Counted from the stretch's first letter, positions 33,802 through 44,687 are shown. The stretch: DNA of 64,000 nt from Methylosinus sp. PW1 (GCF_000745215.1 NZ_JQNK01000009.1:124001-188000); one strand, 5' to 3'. Notes: a model not told the origin generated them from the sequence alone. Numbers and translations are program-made.

Positions 33802-36321
33802 ATGTCGCAATTGCTCGAGACGAAAGCGGAAATTCACGCGGAGGTGACGGCGCCCGCGCCACAGTGGAAGACGGACTTCTACTGGATATTGCGCATTCTC
33901 TGGGCCTGCCGCGTGAGCGTCGTCAGCGCCCTCGCCGGCCTTCTCCTCTTCGGCCTCGTCGATCAGGCGCAGAATCTGTTCGCGGATCGCTCCTTCGACG
34001 CGCTGCTCTTCGGAGCGCATTATTGGCTCAGCGTCTTCGCCGCGATCTTCCTGGTCTGGGCCTTCCCCATCCATTACGGCGCGCGCCGCGTGCTCGAGGA
34101 CGCCGATTCGGCCTGGATGATCCCCTATCTGCTGCGTGTCGAGATGCGCGACAACGACATTCGCTCGGTCCGCGACCATGTGCGCCGACGCTTCGGACAT
34201 GTCATATTATGGACGCCGCGCCTCCTCGGACTGATCCCTTTCGTCGCAGTGGCGCTCGGCCTCTGGGGCGCGCAGGCATCGATCGAGAACGCCGCCATTC
34301 TCCCCGAGGCGACGGCGACGCGCGACCAGATCTATGCGCTGCTGGCGATCGACGCGGCGACGGCCGTCGCTTTCGTCTATTTCGTCGCCAAGCGCCAGCG
34401 CATCGCCAAATTCATCGGCGCGAGCATGGATTTGCGCTGGCTCACCTTCGCCTCGCTGCACGCCACAATGGCGGTGTTCGTCTCGGCGCTGATCTGGCCC
34501 TTCTTCTTATCCGACCATGCGCCGCGCGCGCTGCTGGTTCCCTTCCTGCTCGGCAGCCTCGTGCTCGGCGCGAGCTGGCTGGTGCGCAAGGGCTATGAGA
34601 CCGGCCGCCCGCTGCTGCTGATCGCCATTCTCTTCGCGGCCGGCATAACGGCGGCGAACACGCATCTCGACGACGTGCGCGCCCTGCCCGCGGCTTCCGG
34701 CGCGCCCTCGAAGGCGGATCGGCAGATCGACATCACCGAGGCGGTGCGCAATTGGAAGACGGCCAATGGCTGCACCGAGACCGAATGTCCGCCGGCGCTG
34801 ATCGTCGCGGCCGAAGGCGGCGCCAGCCGCGCGGCCTATATGGCGGCCACGGTCATCGGCCATTTGATCGATCGCGACGGCGACCTCCACGATGCGCCGC
34901 AGCTCGGCTCGCCCGGCCGCCGCATCTTCGCCTTCTCGGGCGTCTCCGGCGGCGCCTTCGGCTCGGCGATCTTCCGCGCCGCTCTCGCCGACGCGGCGGA
35001 GAAGGATGCGCCGACGCCGCCCTGCGTCAATTCAGCGCGCGTCTGGATCGGCGCGCATGAGCATCGCGACCCGACCAAGAGCTGGCGCGATTGCCTGCAA
35101 TTGCTGGTCGCCGGCGATTATCTCTCGCCGGCCTTCGTCGGCCTCGGCTTTCGCGACAATTTCTCGCCGCGCAAATTTTTCTTCGGCGAGGAGAGCTGGA
35201 TGGAGGATCGCGCCGCTCTGCTCGAGAAATCCTGGGAGCGTCATTACGACTTCGTGACCAACCCCGCCTATAAGAAAGACTATTGGACCGGCGAGCTGAT
35301 CCAGACCGGCGAGCCCTGCGCGAGCGGCGCCGCGACCGGCATGTGCCGCCGCCTCGGCTATGCGCGCGCGACGCCGGCGGGCAAATGGGCGCCGCTGCTG
35401 CTGCTCAACGGCACGTCGGTGGACAGCGGAACGCGCATCATCGGAACCGATCTGATCTCGACGCGCCCGGCGCCCGCGACCAATTCGCGCGCGCCGCTCT
35501 ATCCCGCCGCCTATGATTTCTTCGAGATGATCTCGACGCCCTGCAAGACGCCGCAGGGCGACATGTGCCCGGCCGCGGCGCAGGGCGATAGGGATGTCGC
35601 GGCGTTGCGCGACGGGCCGGACATTCTTCTCTCCACCGCGGCGCTGCTCAGCGCGCGCTTCCCCGTCATCTCGCCGGCGGGAACGCTGCGCGCCAAGGAC
35701 GACGCCTCCCATGGCGACCGCATCGTCGACGGCGGCTATTTCGACAATGCCGGCCTCGCCTCTGCGCTCGATGTGGCGCGCGCGCTGAAGGGCCAGGGGA
35801 TCACGCCGCTGATCCTGTGGGTGCAGAATGATCCCGTCGGCGCGCTCACCGACGATACGCTGCCGCCACGCGCGGCCGGTACGCCGCGGCTGGGCGCGCC
35901 GGGGGTGAGCTTCGTCTCTGATCTCTTCGGCCTCGTCGCCGCGCCCGTGGACGCTCTGCTGGCGACGCGCGCCGGCCATGCGGCCGAGCAGGCGGCGCTG
36001 GCGCAGCGCAGCCTCGTCGAGATGAACGCCGACACCGACCGCTACGCCGGCGATATGACGGCGAGCTTCTTCCAGATCGGCGTGCGCGTCGCGCCCGTGC
36101 TGGTCGCAGACGGCGGCGACGATCCGCTGCTCGACGCGACCTGCGCGCGCTTCAAGGGCCAGACCTTGTCCATGTCGAAAGTGTCGATGAGCTGGTGGCT
36201 GTCGCAATCGGTGCAGGCCGATCTCGACGCTCAGCTCTGCGACAAGGCCAATCGCCAGAGCCTGAATGATCTTCTCACGCGTCTGAAGCAGAAGCTGCCG
36301 CTCGTGAAAGCCGAATGGTGA
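33802..36321 (+). CDS. Membrane-anchored patatin-like phospholipase/esterase
   Basis: An 839-residue protein, family name not recognised. The N-terminal ~280 residues hold several predicted membrane helices (ILWACRVSVVSALAGLLLF; WLSVFAAIFLVWAFP; LLGLIPFVAVALGLWG; LLVPFLLGSLVLGASWL; LLLIAILFAAGITAA). The C-terminal part has patatin-like catalytic features: an oxyanion-type AEGGASRAAYMA (about 337), nucleophile elbow FSGVSGGAFG with Ser at about 381, and the catalytic-Asp motif IVDGGYFDNAG (about 643). Cys pairs in the C-terminal region suggest exposure. ATG 33802 has GGAGA 5 nt upstream; another ATG at 33790 lacks one. It stands alone between DUF1036 and hemB. Confidence 0.75.
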   Translation: MSQLLETKAEIHAEVTAPAPQWKTDFYWILRILWACRVSVVSALAGLLLFGLVDQAQNLFADRSFDALLFGAHYWLSVFAAIFLVWAFPIHYGARRVLEDADSAWMIPYLLRVEMRDNDIRSVRDHVRRRFGHVILWTPRLLGLIPFVAVALGLWGAQASIENAAILPEATATRDQIYALLAIDAATAVAFVYFVAKRQRIAKFIGASMDLRWLTFASLHATMAVFVSALIWPFFLSDHAPRALLVPFLLGSLVLGASWLVRKGYETGRPLLLIAILFAAGITAANTHLDDVRALPAASGAPSKADRQIDITEAVRNWKTANGCTETECPPALIVAAEGGASRAAYMAATVIGHLIDRDGDLHDAPQLGSPGRRIFAFSGVSGGAFGSAIFRAALADAAEKDAPTPPCVNSARVWIGAHEHRDPTKSWRDCLQLLVAGDYLSPAFVGLGFRDNFSPRKFFFGEESWMEDRAALLEKSWERHYDFVTNPAYKKDYWTGELIQTGEPCASGAATGMCRRLGYARATPAGKWAPLLLLNGTSVDSGTRIIGTDLISTRPAPATNSRAPLYPAAYDFFEMISTPCKTPQGDMCPAAAQGDRDVAALRDGPDILLSTAALLSARFPVISPAGTLRAKDDASHGDRIVDGGYFDNAGLASALDVARALKGQGITPLILWVQNDPVGALTDDTLPPRAAGTPRLGAPGVSFVSDLFGLVAAPVDALLATRAGHAAEQAALAQRSLVEMNADTDRYAGDMTASFFQIGVRVAPVLVADGGDDPLLDATCARFKGQTLSMSKVSMSWWLSQSVQADLDAQLCDKANRQSLNDLLTRLKQKLPLVKAEW

Positions 36322-36342
36322 GAGCCGGAAGGCGCCGCGGCC

Positions 36343-37425
<1,083 letters not shown>

Positions 37426-37564
37426 CTAGCATGGCGCTCGCCGCAATGGGAAGACTGCGAAACGTCCCAACATTGACGCCCTGCCGCCTTCCGGTCTAGA
37501 GCCGTCGTCACCTCCGAGGCCGCGCTCGCATCCGCGGACGCCCCGCGACGAGCAATGGGAGCCG

Positions 37565-37963
37565 ATGGCGGAACGCGTGAACTCCGGCGCTCTCTCTTCA
37601 TCGCGGAGCGCCTTTGCCGCGATCGTCGCCTCGCTCTGCGCGACCGCTGTCGTCGCAGCGCCTCAGCCACAGTCTGCCAGCGAACGTCCGCCGCACGCGG
37701 CCGCGCGACGCGCGCCGCGCGCGCCTGCGCCGCCGAGGCGGCCGCCGGAGCAGCGCGCGCCGCAGCCGCCGGCAGTGGAGACGCCGCCCGTGACGCCGCA
37801 GGAGCTGCCGCCGCTCGACACATCGACGCCGCCGCCCTCGCTGCCGCGCGCCTCGCGCGAGCGCATGCGCCAATGCGCCACACAATGGATGAAGATCAGG
37901 CAGGAAGGTCGAACGGCGGGAACGAGCTGGCGCGATTTCGCGACCAGATGTCTCACCCGTTGA
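37565..37963 (+). CDS. Small secreted proline-rich protein
   Basis: A 132-residue protein with a signal-like hydrophobic stretch (about 15-32, AFAAIVASLCATAVVAA), a long Pro/Ala/Arg-rich linker (35-95), and a short C-terminal motif MRQCATQWMKIRQEGRTAGTSWRDFATRC. The Cx(3)W...GxTW.xF...C pattern is shared by many small rhizobial periplasmic proteins of unknown role. Divergent from hemB. An overlapping frame exists; this one was chosen for the signal peptide and the conserved C-terminal motif. Confidence 0.65.
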   Translation: MAERVNSGALSSSRSAFAAIVASLCATAVVAAPQPQSASERPPHAAARRAPRAPAPPRRPPEQRAPQPPAVETPPVTPQELPPLDTSTPPPSLPRASRERMRQCATQWMKIRQEGRTAGTSWRDFATRCLTR

Positions 37964-38164
37964 CGGCCTGACGGAGCGGTCTCGCCCGCCGTCGCGGACC
38001 TCGCGTCGAGGTCGGCCGGAAAAGCGCGAGAGAAAGAAAGCCGATCAGCGGGAGCAAGGAGCGCGGGCCGAGCCGGCCCGGGCGAGAAATGCTGCGAAAC
38101 GCGTTCACGATGCGAGGTGGATCGGCTGCGCATGGCGAACGCGTTTCGGGCCGCGGGTCTTTCG

Positions 38165-38530
38165 TCAGACCGCTTCCGAGCTTTCGGGAGCCGGAGGAGT
38201 TTCCTTGGCCTTGCGCGGAGCGCGACGCTTGACGGGCGCCTTGCGCACGGCCTTCTTCGTCGCGGTCTTCTTCGTCGCAGTGCGCTTCTTCGTCGCGACG
38301 CGCTTCTTCGTAGCGACGCGCTTCTTCGTCGCAACGCGCTTCTTCGTCGCCGTCTTGCGCGTGGTCTTGCGGGCGACCTTCTTCGAAGCAGCCTTGCGCG
38401 TAGCCTTCTTGGCGGTGGCCTTCTTGGTCGCGGCCTTCTTGGTCGCCGCCTTCTTGGTCGCAGTCTTACGAGCACCCTTCTTCGCGGTCGCCTTTTTCGC
38501 AGGCTTACGCTTCGTCGTTGGTTTCGCCAT
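38165..38530 (-). CDS. Histone H1-like lysine/alanine-rich nucleoid protein
   Basis: A 121-residue, extremely basic, low-complexity protein: MAKPTTKRKPAKKATAKKGA followed by tandem (K/R)KxATKK units (at least ten), then an acidic-proline end ETPPAPESSEAV. This resembles bacterial H1-like proteins (Hc1/AlgP/HupB-tail type) that bind DNA non-specifically. The repeats are reflected in the DNA as direct repeats of a TTCTTCGTCGC-type unit, so copy-number variation is likely. ATG 38530 starts the basic region; the longer in-frame start at 38617 adds unrelated sequence. Confidence 0.8.
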   Translation of the reverse strand: MAKPTTKRKPAKKATAKKGARKTATKKAATKKAATKKATAKKATRKAASKKVARKTTRKTATKKRVATKKRVATKKRVATKKRTATKKTATKKAVRKAPVKRRAPRKAKETPPAPESSEAV

Positions 38531-39192
38531 CTTCAGTCCCCTTGATCCATATCGTCGGAATGTCGCTATGACCGACAATAGGCCGCAATAGCGTAACGTG
38601 GTTAAATAGTCGTTCAAGTGGCGCTTTCACGAATTGCTCGCGAATGCGATGTCGCATAGCGCGCGACGGCGACGAATGCGCGCGCCGATGAACAGAAAAA
38701 CGCATGTCGAAAACGACGCGTGAGGCAGCGCGGAAGACGCATGTCGAATGCGATTTCAGCGGCGCTCGAAGGACGCGTCTCGCATCGCGAACGCCGCCGC
38801 GCCGAGATGTCGGCGCAGACTGCGCGACCCTCGACGAGAGCATTCAATCTATTGTTTTCCTTCAATGACTAGGAGATGCGCGCAATTGCGCGCAACGCAT
38901 CGGCGAGAAGCCGTGCGCATGACGATGAGAGATTTCGCGCTTGCATTTCACGCTGTCGCCGACGCTCGAAGACGATCGCTTCGCATGTCTCGACCCACTC
39001 GCGACGACGCCGGCGCCGCCTCTGCGAATGTCGTCGTGCGCGCTCTCGCGGCGCTGCCGACCATGTGAAAAAAAAATTGTGCGCAGCGCGCGCGCCGCGT
39101 CTCGCGATAGCCGCGCTGCGGCCATGACGCGGCGTCGATTCGATCGAATCGACGCCGCCGGTGATTCGAGTTTCGGCTCTGCCCAAAGCGTC
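38531..39192. other. Long intergenic region upstream of the H1-like gene
   Basis: About 660 bp with no frame I believe in. It is rich in CGCATG/CGAATGCG words, including ACGCATGTCGAA at two places about 38 bp apart (38700 and 38738). An A8 run lies at 39067. A 30-bp palindrome near the right end is listed separately. Confidence 0.5.
39129..39158. repeat. 30-bp perfect palindrome downstream of gatB
   Basis: Two perfectly complementary 15-base arms (GCGGCGTCGATTCGA and its complement) meet at the centre 39143/39144. It lies 34 bp past the gatB stop. No T-run follows in the gatB direction. Could be a transcription-end hairpin or a protein-binding palindrome. Confidence 0.75.
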
Positions 39193-40665
39193 TCAGACGC
39201 CGAGACGGCTCTTCAGCAAGTCATTGACGGCTTGCGGATTGGCTTTGCCGCCAGTCGCCTTCATCACCTGGCCGACGAACCAGCCGAGCATGGTCGGCTT
39301 CGCCTTGGCTTGCGCGACCTTGTCGGGATTGGCGGCGATGATCTCATCGATCGCCTTCTCGATCGCGCCCGTGTCCGTCACCTGCTTCAAGCCGCGCGTC
39401 TCGACGATCTCGCGCGGATCGCCGCCCTCCTGCCAGACGATCTCGAACAGATCCTTGCCGATCTTGCCCGAGATGACGCCGGTGGAGATGAGATCGACAA
39501 TGGCGCCGATCGCCTGCGCGGACACGGGCGAGCGCGTAATGTCGAGCCCCTCCTTGTTGAGGCGGCCGAACAGCTCGTTGATCACCCAATTGGCGACGAG
39601 CTTGGCGTCGCGGCCCTTCGCCGCCTCCTCGAAGAAGTCCGCGCTCGCGCGCTCGGCGACGAGCACGCCCGCGTCATAGGGCGGCAGGCCGTAATCGGCG
39701 ACGAAGCGCGCGCGCTTCTCGTCCGGCAGCTCCGGCAGTTCGACCTTCAGCGCGTCGACATAGGCCTGATCGAATTCCAGCGGCAGCAGATCGGGGTCCG
39801 GGAAATAGCGGTAGTCGTGCGCCTCCTCCTTGGAGCGCATGGAGCGCGTCTCGCCCTTGCCGGGATCGAAGAGGCGCGTCTCCTGAGCGATGACGCCGCC
39901 ATCCTCGAGAATGCCGATCTGGCGGCGCGCCTCCACCTCGACCGCCTGGCCGATGAAGCGGATGGAGTTGACGTTCTTGATCTCGCAGCGCGTGCCGAAG
40001 GGCGCGCCGGGCTTGCGCACGGAAACGTTCACGTCGGCGCGCAGCGAGCCCTGCTCCATATTGCCGTCGCAGGAGCCGATATAGCGCAGAATGGTGCGCA
40101 GCTTGGAGACATAGGCGCGCGCCTCCTCCGCCGAGCGAATGTCCGGCTTGGAGACGATCTCCATCAGCGCGACGCCGGAGCGGTTGAGGTCCACATGGCT
40201 CTCGGTGGCGGAGAGATCATGGATGGACTTGCCGGCGTCCTGCTCGAGATGCAGACGCTCTATGCCGACGGTGATGCGCTCGCTGGGCGTCACATCGACG
40301 ATGACCTCGCCCTCGCCGACGATCGGATGCTTGTACTGGGAAATCTGATAGCCCTGCGGCAGATCGGGATAGAAATAATTTTTCCGATCGAACACGGAAC
40401 GCAGATTGATCTGCGCCTGCAGGCCGAGCCCGGTGCGAATGGCCTGTTTGACGCACTCCTCATTGATGACCGGCAGCATGCCCGGCATGGCCGCGTCGAC
40501 GAGCGAGACATGATTATTGGGCTCGCCGCCATATTCCGCGGAAGCGCCGGAGAAGAGCTTGGCCTTGCTCGTCACCTGGGCGTGTATCTCCATGCCGACG
40601 ACGACTTCCCAGTCGCCGGTCGCGCCTTTGAGGAGCTTGCTCGGCTGCGTCTCGCGCGTGTTCAT
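39193..40665 (-). CDS. gatB: Asp-tRNA(Asn)/Glu-tRNA(Gln) amidotransferase subunit B
   Basis: Binds mischarged tRNA in the GatCAB complex and activates the acyl group. The 490-residue protein contains [45 protein letters not shown], the [19 protein letters not shown] motif ([17 protein letters not shown]), [29 protein letters not shown], and the C-terminal YqeY-like tail [25 protein letters not shown]. Separated from chorismate mutase and gatA by a palindromic repeat region. Confidence 0.96.
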   Translation of the reverse strand: MNTRETQPSKLLKGATGDWEVVVGMEIHAQVTSKAKLFSGASAEYGGEPNNHVSLVDAAMPGMLPVINEECVKQAIRTGLGLQAQINLRSVFDRKNYFYPDLPQGYQISQYKHPIVGEGEVIVDVTPSERITVGIERLHLEQDAGKSIHDLSATESHVDLNRSGVALMEIVSKPDIRSAEEARAYVSKLRTILRYIGSCDGNMEQGSLRADVNVSVRKPGAPFGTRCEIKNVNSIRFIGQAVEVEARRQIGILEDGGVIAQETRLFDPGKGETRSMRSKEEAHDYRYFPDPDLLPLEFDQAYVDALKVELPELPDEKRARFVADYGLPPYDAGVLVAERASADFFEEAAKGRDAKLVANWVINELFGRLNKEGLDITRSPVSAQAIGAIVDLISTGVISGKIGKDLFEIVWQEGGDPREIVETRGLKQVTDTGAIEKAIDEIIAANPDKVAQAKAKPTMLGWFVGQVMKATGGKANPQAVNDLLKSRLGV

Positions 40666-40724
40666 GTCTTTCGTCCTCGAACCGTGTCTATCGTTGAGGG
40701 AAGCTTACATCTAAGATCGACGCT

Positions 40725-40807
40725 CGTCATTGCGAGCCGAGGGCGAAGCAATCCAGGGGCCGATGGCCCCTCGATCGCGCGTCGCCGCTCCGCTCCCAGC
40801 AATGACG
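40725..40807. repeat. Palindromic intergenic repeat between chorismate mutase and gatB
   Basis: The ends CGTCATTGCGAG and GCAATGACG are complementary, enclosing GCGAAGCAATCCAG and a GGGGCCGATGGCCCC hairpin. This CGTCATTGCGAGC...GAAGCAATCC pattern is the common dispersed element of alphaproteobacterial genomes. A related fragment (GCTTCGCTGCGCTC...AATGACG) appears at 56373-56397. Confidence 0.75.
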
Positions 40808-40809
40808 GC

Positions 40810-41151
40810 TCAGGCGCCGGACGGCGTCTCGCTTTGCTCGCGATCGCCCATCAGCCGCTCTTCATAGCCGATCGACCATTCGATCAGCGCGCGCCACAGC
40901 GCTTGGCCCAGCTCGGTCTCGAGCCCCTCGCGCTGCGACGCCGCAGCGACGCGCGCCAGCACTTCGTCGACGCGCTCGGGCACGCGCGCGGGAATCCCGA
41001 GCGAGGGTTTCACCGCCGCGGCGCGCTCGATCTGGCGCTGGCGGCGGGCGAGCAGAGCGACGAGCTCGTCGTCGAGCGCGTCTATGGTGGCGCGCACGTC
41101 CGACATTTCGTCGCGCGGTTCGCGCTTTGCGGCCTCTGCTCTGCGCGTCAT
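40810..41151 (-). CDS. Chorismate mutase (AroQ type)
   Basis: Converts chorismate to prephenate for Phe/Tyr synthesis. The 113-residue all-helical AroQ domain shows [30 protein letters not shown] (the Arg and Lys that hold chorismate), [14 protein letters not shown] and a C-terminal helix. Start ATG 41151 overlaps the gatA stop (ATGA), indicating translational coupling to gatA. Having chorismate mutase within gatC-gatA-x-gatB is unusual. The N-terminal ~15 residues are extra relative to the minimal domain. Confidence 0.85.
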   Translation of the reverse strand: MTRRAEAAKREPRDEMSDVRATIDALDDELVALLARRQRQIERAAAVKPSLGIPARVPERVDEVLARVAAASQREGLETELGQALWRALIEWSIGYEERLMGDREQSETPSGA

Positions 41152-42647
41152 TTCGCCTCTGTCCACCAGGGCTGCGGGAAATCGATCTTCGGCGCAGCGC
41201 TCTCCAGCGCCGCGGCGAGCGAGAACAGGGTCGCCTCGTCGAAAGGGCGGCCGATGAGCTGCAGGCCGAGCGGCAATCCGTCGGCGCCGAGGCCGCCCGG
41301 CACCGCAATGCCCGGCAGGCCGGCCATGTTCACCGTCACGGTGAAAATGTCGTTCAGATACATTTCGACGGGATCGGCCGCGCCCTTCTCGCCTTGCGCG
41401 AAGGCGGTGGAAGGCGTCGCCGGCGTCAGCACGGCGTCGACCCCGGCTGCGAAAGCCTCGTCGAAATCGCGCTTGATGAGACTGCGGATCTTCTGCGCGC
41501 GCACATAATAGGCGTCGTAATAGCCATGCGAGAGCACATAGGCGCCGATCATCACGCGGCGGCGCACCTCGGCCCCGAAGCCTTTGGCGCGCGTCTTCTC
41601 ATACATGTCGGCGATGTCGCGGCCCTTCTCGCGCAGGCCGTAGCGCACGCCGTCATAGCGCGCGAGATTGGAGGAGGCCTCCGCCGGCGCGATAATGTAA
41701 TAGGCCGGCAGCGCGAAACGCGTATGCGGCAGGGAAATCTCGACGATCTCGGCGCCCGCGTCGCGCAGCCAGGCGACGCCCTGATCCCAGAGCGCATTGA
41801 TCTCGGCGCCCCCGCCGATGCGATATTCCTTGGGAATGCCGATGCGCCGTCCCTTCACCGAGGCGCCGATCGCCGCCTCGTAATCGGGAACCGGCGCATC
41901 GACGCTGGTCGTGTCCTTGGGATCATGGCCGGCCATGGATCGCAGCATGATGGCCGCATCGCGCACCGTGCGCGTGATCGGCCCCGCCTGATCGAGCGAG
42001 GAGGCGAAAGCGACAATGCCCCAGCGTGAGCAGCGGCCATAGGTCGGCTTTATGCCCACAGTGCCGGTAAAAGCCGCCGGCTGGCGAATGGAGCCGCCCG
42101 TGTCCGTCGCCGTGGCGCCGAGCGCGAGACGCGCGGCGACCGCGGCGGACGAGCCGCCCGACGAGCCGCCGGGAACGATCTTGGCGTCGTCGAACCCTTC
42201 GCCCTTCTTGCGGCGCCAGGGCGAGACGACAGGGCCGAAGGCGCTGGTCTCATTGGAGGAGCCCATGGCGAATTCGTCGAGATTGAGCTTGCCCAGCATC
42301 AGCGCGCCGTCGCGCCACAGATTGGCGGAGACGGTCGATTCATATGTGGGCGTGAAGTCGTCGAGGATGCGGCTCGCCGCCGTGGTGCGCACGCCTTTGG
42401 TGCAATAGAGGTCCTTTATGCCGAGCGGCAGGCCCTCGAGCGGACGCGCCTCGCCACGCGCGATGCGCGCGTCGCTGTCCTGCGCGGCCGCGAGCGCGAG
42501 CTCGGGCGTCTCGGTGAGGAAAGCGTTGAGCGCGCGCGCTTTCTCGATCGCCTCTATATGGGCCTTGGTCAGCTCCGTCGCCGACAGCTTCTTCGCAACG
42601 AGCGCGTCACGCGCCTCGGCGAGGGACAAATGCGTAGGATCGGACAT
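41148..42647 (-). CDS. gatA: Asp-tRNA(Asn)/Glu-tRNA(Gln) amidotransferase subunit A
   Basis: Glutaminase subunit of GatCAB, supplying ammonia for transamidation. The 499-residue protein has the amidase signature Ser-cisSer-Lys triad: Lys in [10 protein letters not shown], and [32 protein letters not shown] with both serines. Further: [26 protein letters not shown] and [25 protein letters not shown]. Coupled to the chorismate mutase by an ATGA overlap and preceded by gatC. Confidence 0.96.
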   Translation of the reverse strand: MSDPTHLSLAEARDALVAKKLSATELTKAHIEAIEKARALNAFLTETPELALAAAQDSDARIARGEARPLEGLPLGIKDLYCTKGVRTTAASRILDDFTPTYESTVSANLWRDGALMLGKLNLDEFAMGSSNETSAFGPVVSPWRRKKGEGFDDAKIVPGGSSGGSSAAVAARLALGATATDTGGSIRQPAAFTGTVGIKPTYGRCSRWGIVAFASSLDQAGPITRTVRDAAIMLRSMAGHDPKDTTSVDAPVPDYEAAIGASVKGRRIGIPKEYRIGGGAEINALWDQGVAWLRDAGAEIVEISLPHTRFALPAYYIIAPAEASSNLARYDGVRYGLREKGRDIADMYEKTRAKGFGAEVRRRVMIGAYVLSHGYYDAYYVRAQKIRSLIKRDFDEAFAAGVDAVLTPATPSTAFAQGEKGAADPVEMYLNDIFTVTVNMAGLPGIAVPGGLGADGLPLGLQLIGRPFDEATLFSLAAALESAAPKIDFPQPWWTEAK

Positions 42648-42722
42648 GAATGCGTTTCGCTCGTTCGTGTCTTATTCAAAGGCCCGCATGTGGCGGGCGT
42701 CGCTCGTCTTTGCGGAAGGCGC

Positions 42723-43010
42723 TTATTCCACGACCTTGGGCACGACGAAATAATGGTCGTCCTTTTCCGGCGCATTGGCCAGAATGGCGTCGGCGAAGCC
42801 GCCGTCGGTGACGACGTCCTGCCGCTTTTTCATTTGCATGGGCAGAACAGAGGTCAAAGGCTCGACGCCTTCGACGTCGACGCTCGACAGCTCGGCGACG
42901 AAATCCAATATTGCGTTGAGCTCCGCGCCGAGGCGCTCGACCTCTTGGTCCTCGACGGCGATGCGCGCGAGATGGGCGATGCGGCGGACAGTCGCCTGAT
43001 CGACGGACAT
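42723..43010 (-). CDS. gatC: Asp-tRNA(Asn)/Glu-tRNA(Gln) amidotransferase subunit C
   Basis: Small subunit clamping GatA and GatB. The 95 residues begin [19 protein letters not shown] and contain [29 protein letters not shown] and the typical C-terminal end [22 protein letters not shown] 43010 gives the canonical start; longer in-frame starts are unconserved. First gene of the gatC-gatA-chorismate mutase unit, divergent from ruvX. Confidence 0.95.
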   Translation of the reverse strand: MSVDQATVRRIAHLARIAVEDQEVERLGAELNAILDFVAELSSVDVEGVEPLTSVLPMQMKKRQDVVTDGGFADAILANAPEKDDHYFVVPKVVE

Positions 43011-43147
43011 TTTATGGAGCTCCGTTCCGACTTCGTCCCGCGCGCTATACCACTCGCGGCTTCGAGGGCGCAATGCGCGCGTCCGCCCGTCATGCAACGA
43101 GCGCGCCGGATTTCCAGAAAGCCGCGCGTCGTGCTAGGCCAATCGGC

Positions 43148-43630
43148 ATGACCGCCGGACAAAAGACGCTCGAGGAGCTCGCCGCTCTGCTGCCGCAAAA
43201 AAGCAGGCTGATCGGGCTCGATGTCGGAACGAAGACCGTGGGGCTCGCGCTGTCGGACGTCGAGCGCCGCCTCGCGACGCCGCTCGAGACGATCCGCCGC
43301 GTGAAATTCACCAAGGACGCCGAGCGGCTCGTCGCCTTGATCGCGCAGCATGAAATCGCCGCGCTGATCGTCGGCCTGCCGCTCAACATGGACGGGTCCG
43401 AAGGCCCGCGGGCGCAAGCGACGCGGGCCTTCATGCGCAATTTCGACGCGATGCGCCGAACGCCCTTCGCCTTCTGGGACGAGCGGCTTTCCACCGCCGC
43501 CGTCACCAGAGAGCTGCTGGCGCAGGACGTCTCGCGCGCAAAGCGGGCCGAGGTCGTGGACAGAATGGCCGCGGCCTATATTCTGCAAGGCGCCCTAGAC
43601 AGGCTGGGGCGCCTCGCTACGGGAGGCTAG
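43148..43630 (+). CDS. ruvX: Holliday junction resolvase-like protein RuvX/YqgF
   Basis: RNase H-fold nuclease of the YqgF family involved in 16S rRNA 5'-end processing and proposed as a Holliday junction resolvase. The 160 residues show LIGLDVGTKTVGLALSDVERRLATPLETI (first catalytic Asp), ALIVGLPLNMDGSEGPRA, FAFWDERLSTAAVTREL (acidic residue in WDER), and VVDRMAAAYILQGALD. ATG 43148 matches the conserved length. Divergent from gatC. Confidence 0.94.
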   Translation: MTAGQKTLEELAALLPQKSRLIGLDVGTKTVGLALSDVERRLATPLETIRRVKFTKDAERLVALIAQHEIAALIVGLPLNMDGSEGPRAQATRAFMRNFDAMRRTPFAFWDERLSTAAVTRELLAQDVSRAKRAEVVDRMAAAYILQGALDRLGRLATGG

Positions 43631-43640
43631 ACGAGCCGGC

Positions 43641-44120
43641 TCACCACCAGCCGCGACGCCAGCCCCAGCCGCCGCCCCAGCCGCCGCCGCCGAAGCCGAT
43701 GTTCAGCGCGCCGCCGAGAAGACCGGCGCCGGCGCCGATGATGCCCGGGCCGCCATAGCCATAGCCATATCCATAGGAGGGATAGGCGTAGCTGGCCGCG
43801 ACGACCGGCACGGCGACAGCCGTCGCCACCGGAGCCGCGACATAGGCGGTGCGACGCTCATACAGCGGATAGTAGGCGGTGCGACGCTCGATGATGCGAC
43901 GCACATAGACCGTGCGGTGCTCGATGCGGCGCGGCGGGCAATAATGGGCGGAACGGCCCGCATGAATGCGACGATAGTGGACCTCGTCCGTCGCCGCCGG
44001 AAGCGACACGGACGCCACATTCGCCATTCCGACCGGTCCGGCCAGAGCGACGCCCGGCGCGGCGATGCCGATCACGGCGCCAGCGGCGCCCAGCAGAGAC
44101 AACTTCACAACCTTGCTCAT
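43641..44120 (-). CDS. Secreted Gly/Tyr-rich hypothetical protein
   Basis: A 159-residue exported protein with a clear signal peptide (LSLLGAAGAVIGIAAPGVALA, about 6-27), a middle region with four RRTxY/HRTVY-type repeats (IEHRTVYVRR, IERRTAYYPLYERRTAYV), an Ala/Val stretch, and a Gly/Tyr/Trp-rich end (YGYGYGYGGPGIIG, GGGGWGGGWGWRR). Looks like a surface or envelope low-complexity protein. Its stop is 10 bp from that of convergent ruvX. Family unknown. Confidence 0.7.
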   Translation of the reverse strand: MSKVVKLSLLGAAGAVIGIAAPGVALAGPVGMANVASVSLPAATDEVHYRRIHAGRSAHYCPPRRIEHRTVYVRRIIERRTAYYPLYERRTAYVAAPVATAVAVPVVAASYAYPSYGYGYGYGGPGIIGAGAGLLGGALNIGFGGGGWGGGWGWRRGWW

Positions 44121-44687
44121 GACTCAAGCCTCCTCGTGGCTCTCGCCCCCCTTTCCCGCCGCCCGCAGCGGGCGACCGGAACCTTTCGTCACGGCGCGAT
44201 CCGCGCCGGCGCAGACGTTCATTCAGTTACGGCAGACGCGACGGCGCAGACGACCAGATGCGCAGGGAGGAGCGCGGTCGGTGAAGAGAAGCCAACGCAC
44301 ATATCAGTCCCCCAACTCATCGGTCGCTCAACTCGCGCCTCTTTGAAAAATTCCCGTTCATGCCGTCGCTCCTCTGAGAGAAGCGCGGCCCAGGTGAAGG
44401 GGAACTAAGGCGCGCTTACCGGCCGTCCAGACCATCGAGCGTCAAAAAAAACCCTCCGTTAACGCTCCCGCCGCGCCGGAGGGTCATCGATATGAAAACT
44501 TTTAGTTGTATTGCGCAGCTTTGCGAAGGCGTCCGTAATTGCCTCTATAGGCGTGGCGTTCAAGGCAAAAAATCGCGACGACATAGTTGCGGTCACGTTG
44601 ACAAGCCGTCGATGACGAGGCATTTTACGACCGTAAGTTGAACTTCCAAATCGCCGCCGTCATCCATTGCGCCGATGCGAGGAGCCG
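44121..44687. other. Intergenic region with a minus-strand terminator
   Basis: No gene recognised. Its middle is relatively AT-rich (44485-44640). A strong minus-strand terminator lies at 44443-44484 with no protein gene immediately upstream of it on that strand, so a small RNA from about 44485-44680 is possible. Confidence 0.4.
44443..44484 (-). terminator. Rho-independent terminator on the minus strand
   Basis: An 8-bp perfect stem ACCCTCCG (44451-44458)/CGGAGGGT (44477-44484) with an 18-nt loop; on the minus strand it is followed by eight U residues (A-run 44444-44451). Confidence 0.8.

Noticed and set aside
38748..39068. Plus-strand frame of 106 codons in the region upstream of the H1-like gene.
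   Set aside because: Arg/Ala-rich with no domain or ribosome-binding site, in a region dominated by short repeated words.
38941..41508. An 855-codon plus-strand frame opposite gatB and chorismate mutase.
   Set aside because: Antisense to conserved genes; no domain.
43858..44127. Alternative minus-strand frame of 89 codons across the Gly/Tyr-rich secreted protein.
   Set aside because: Overlaps the frame with the signal peptide and repeat structure, which is the better candidate.
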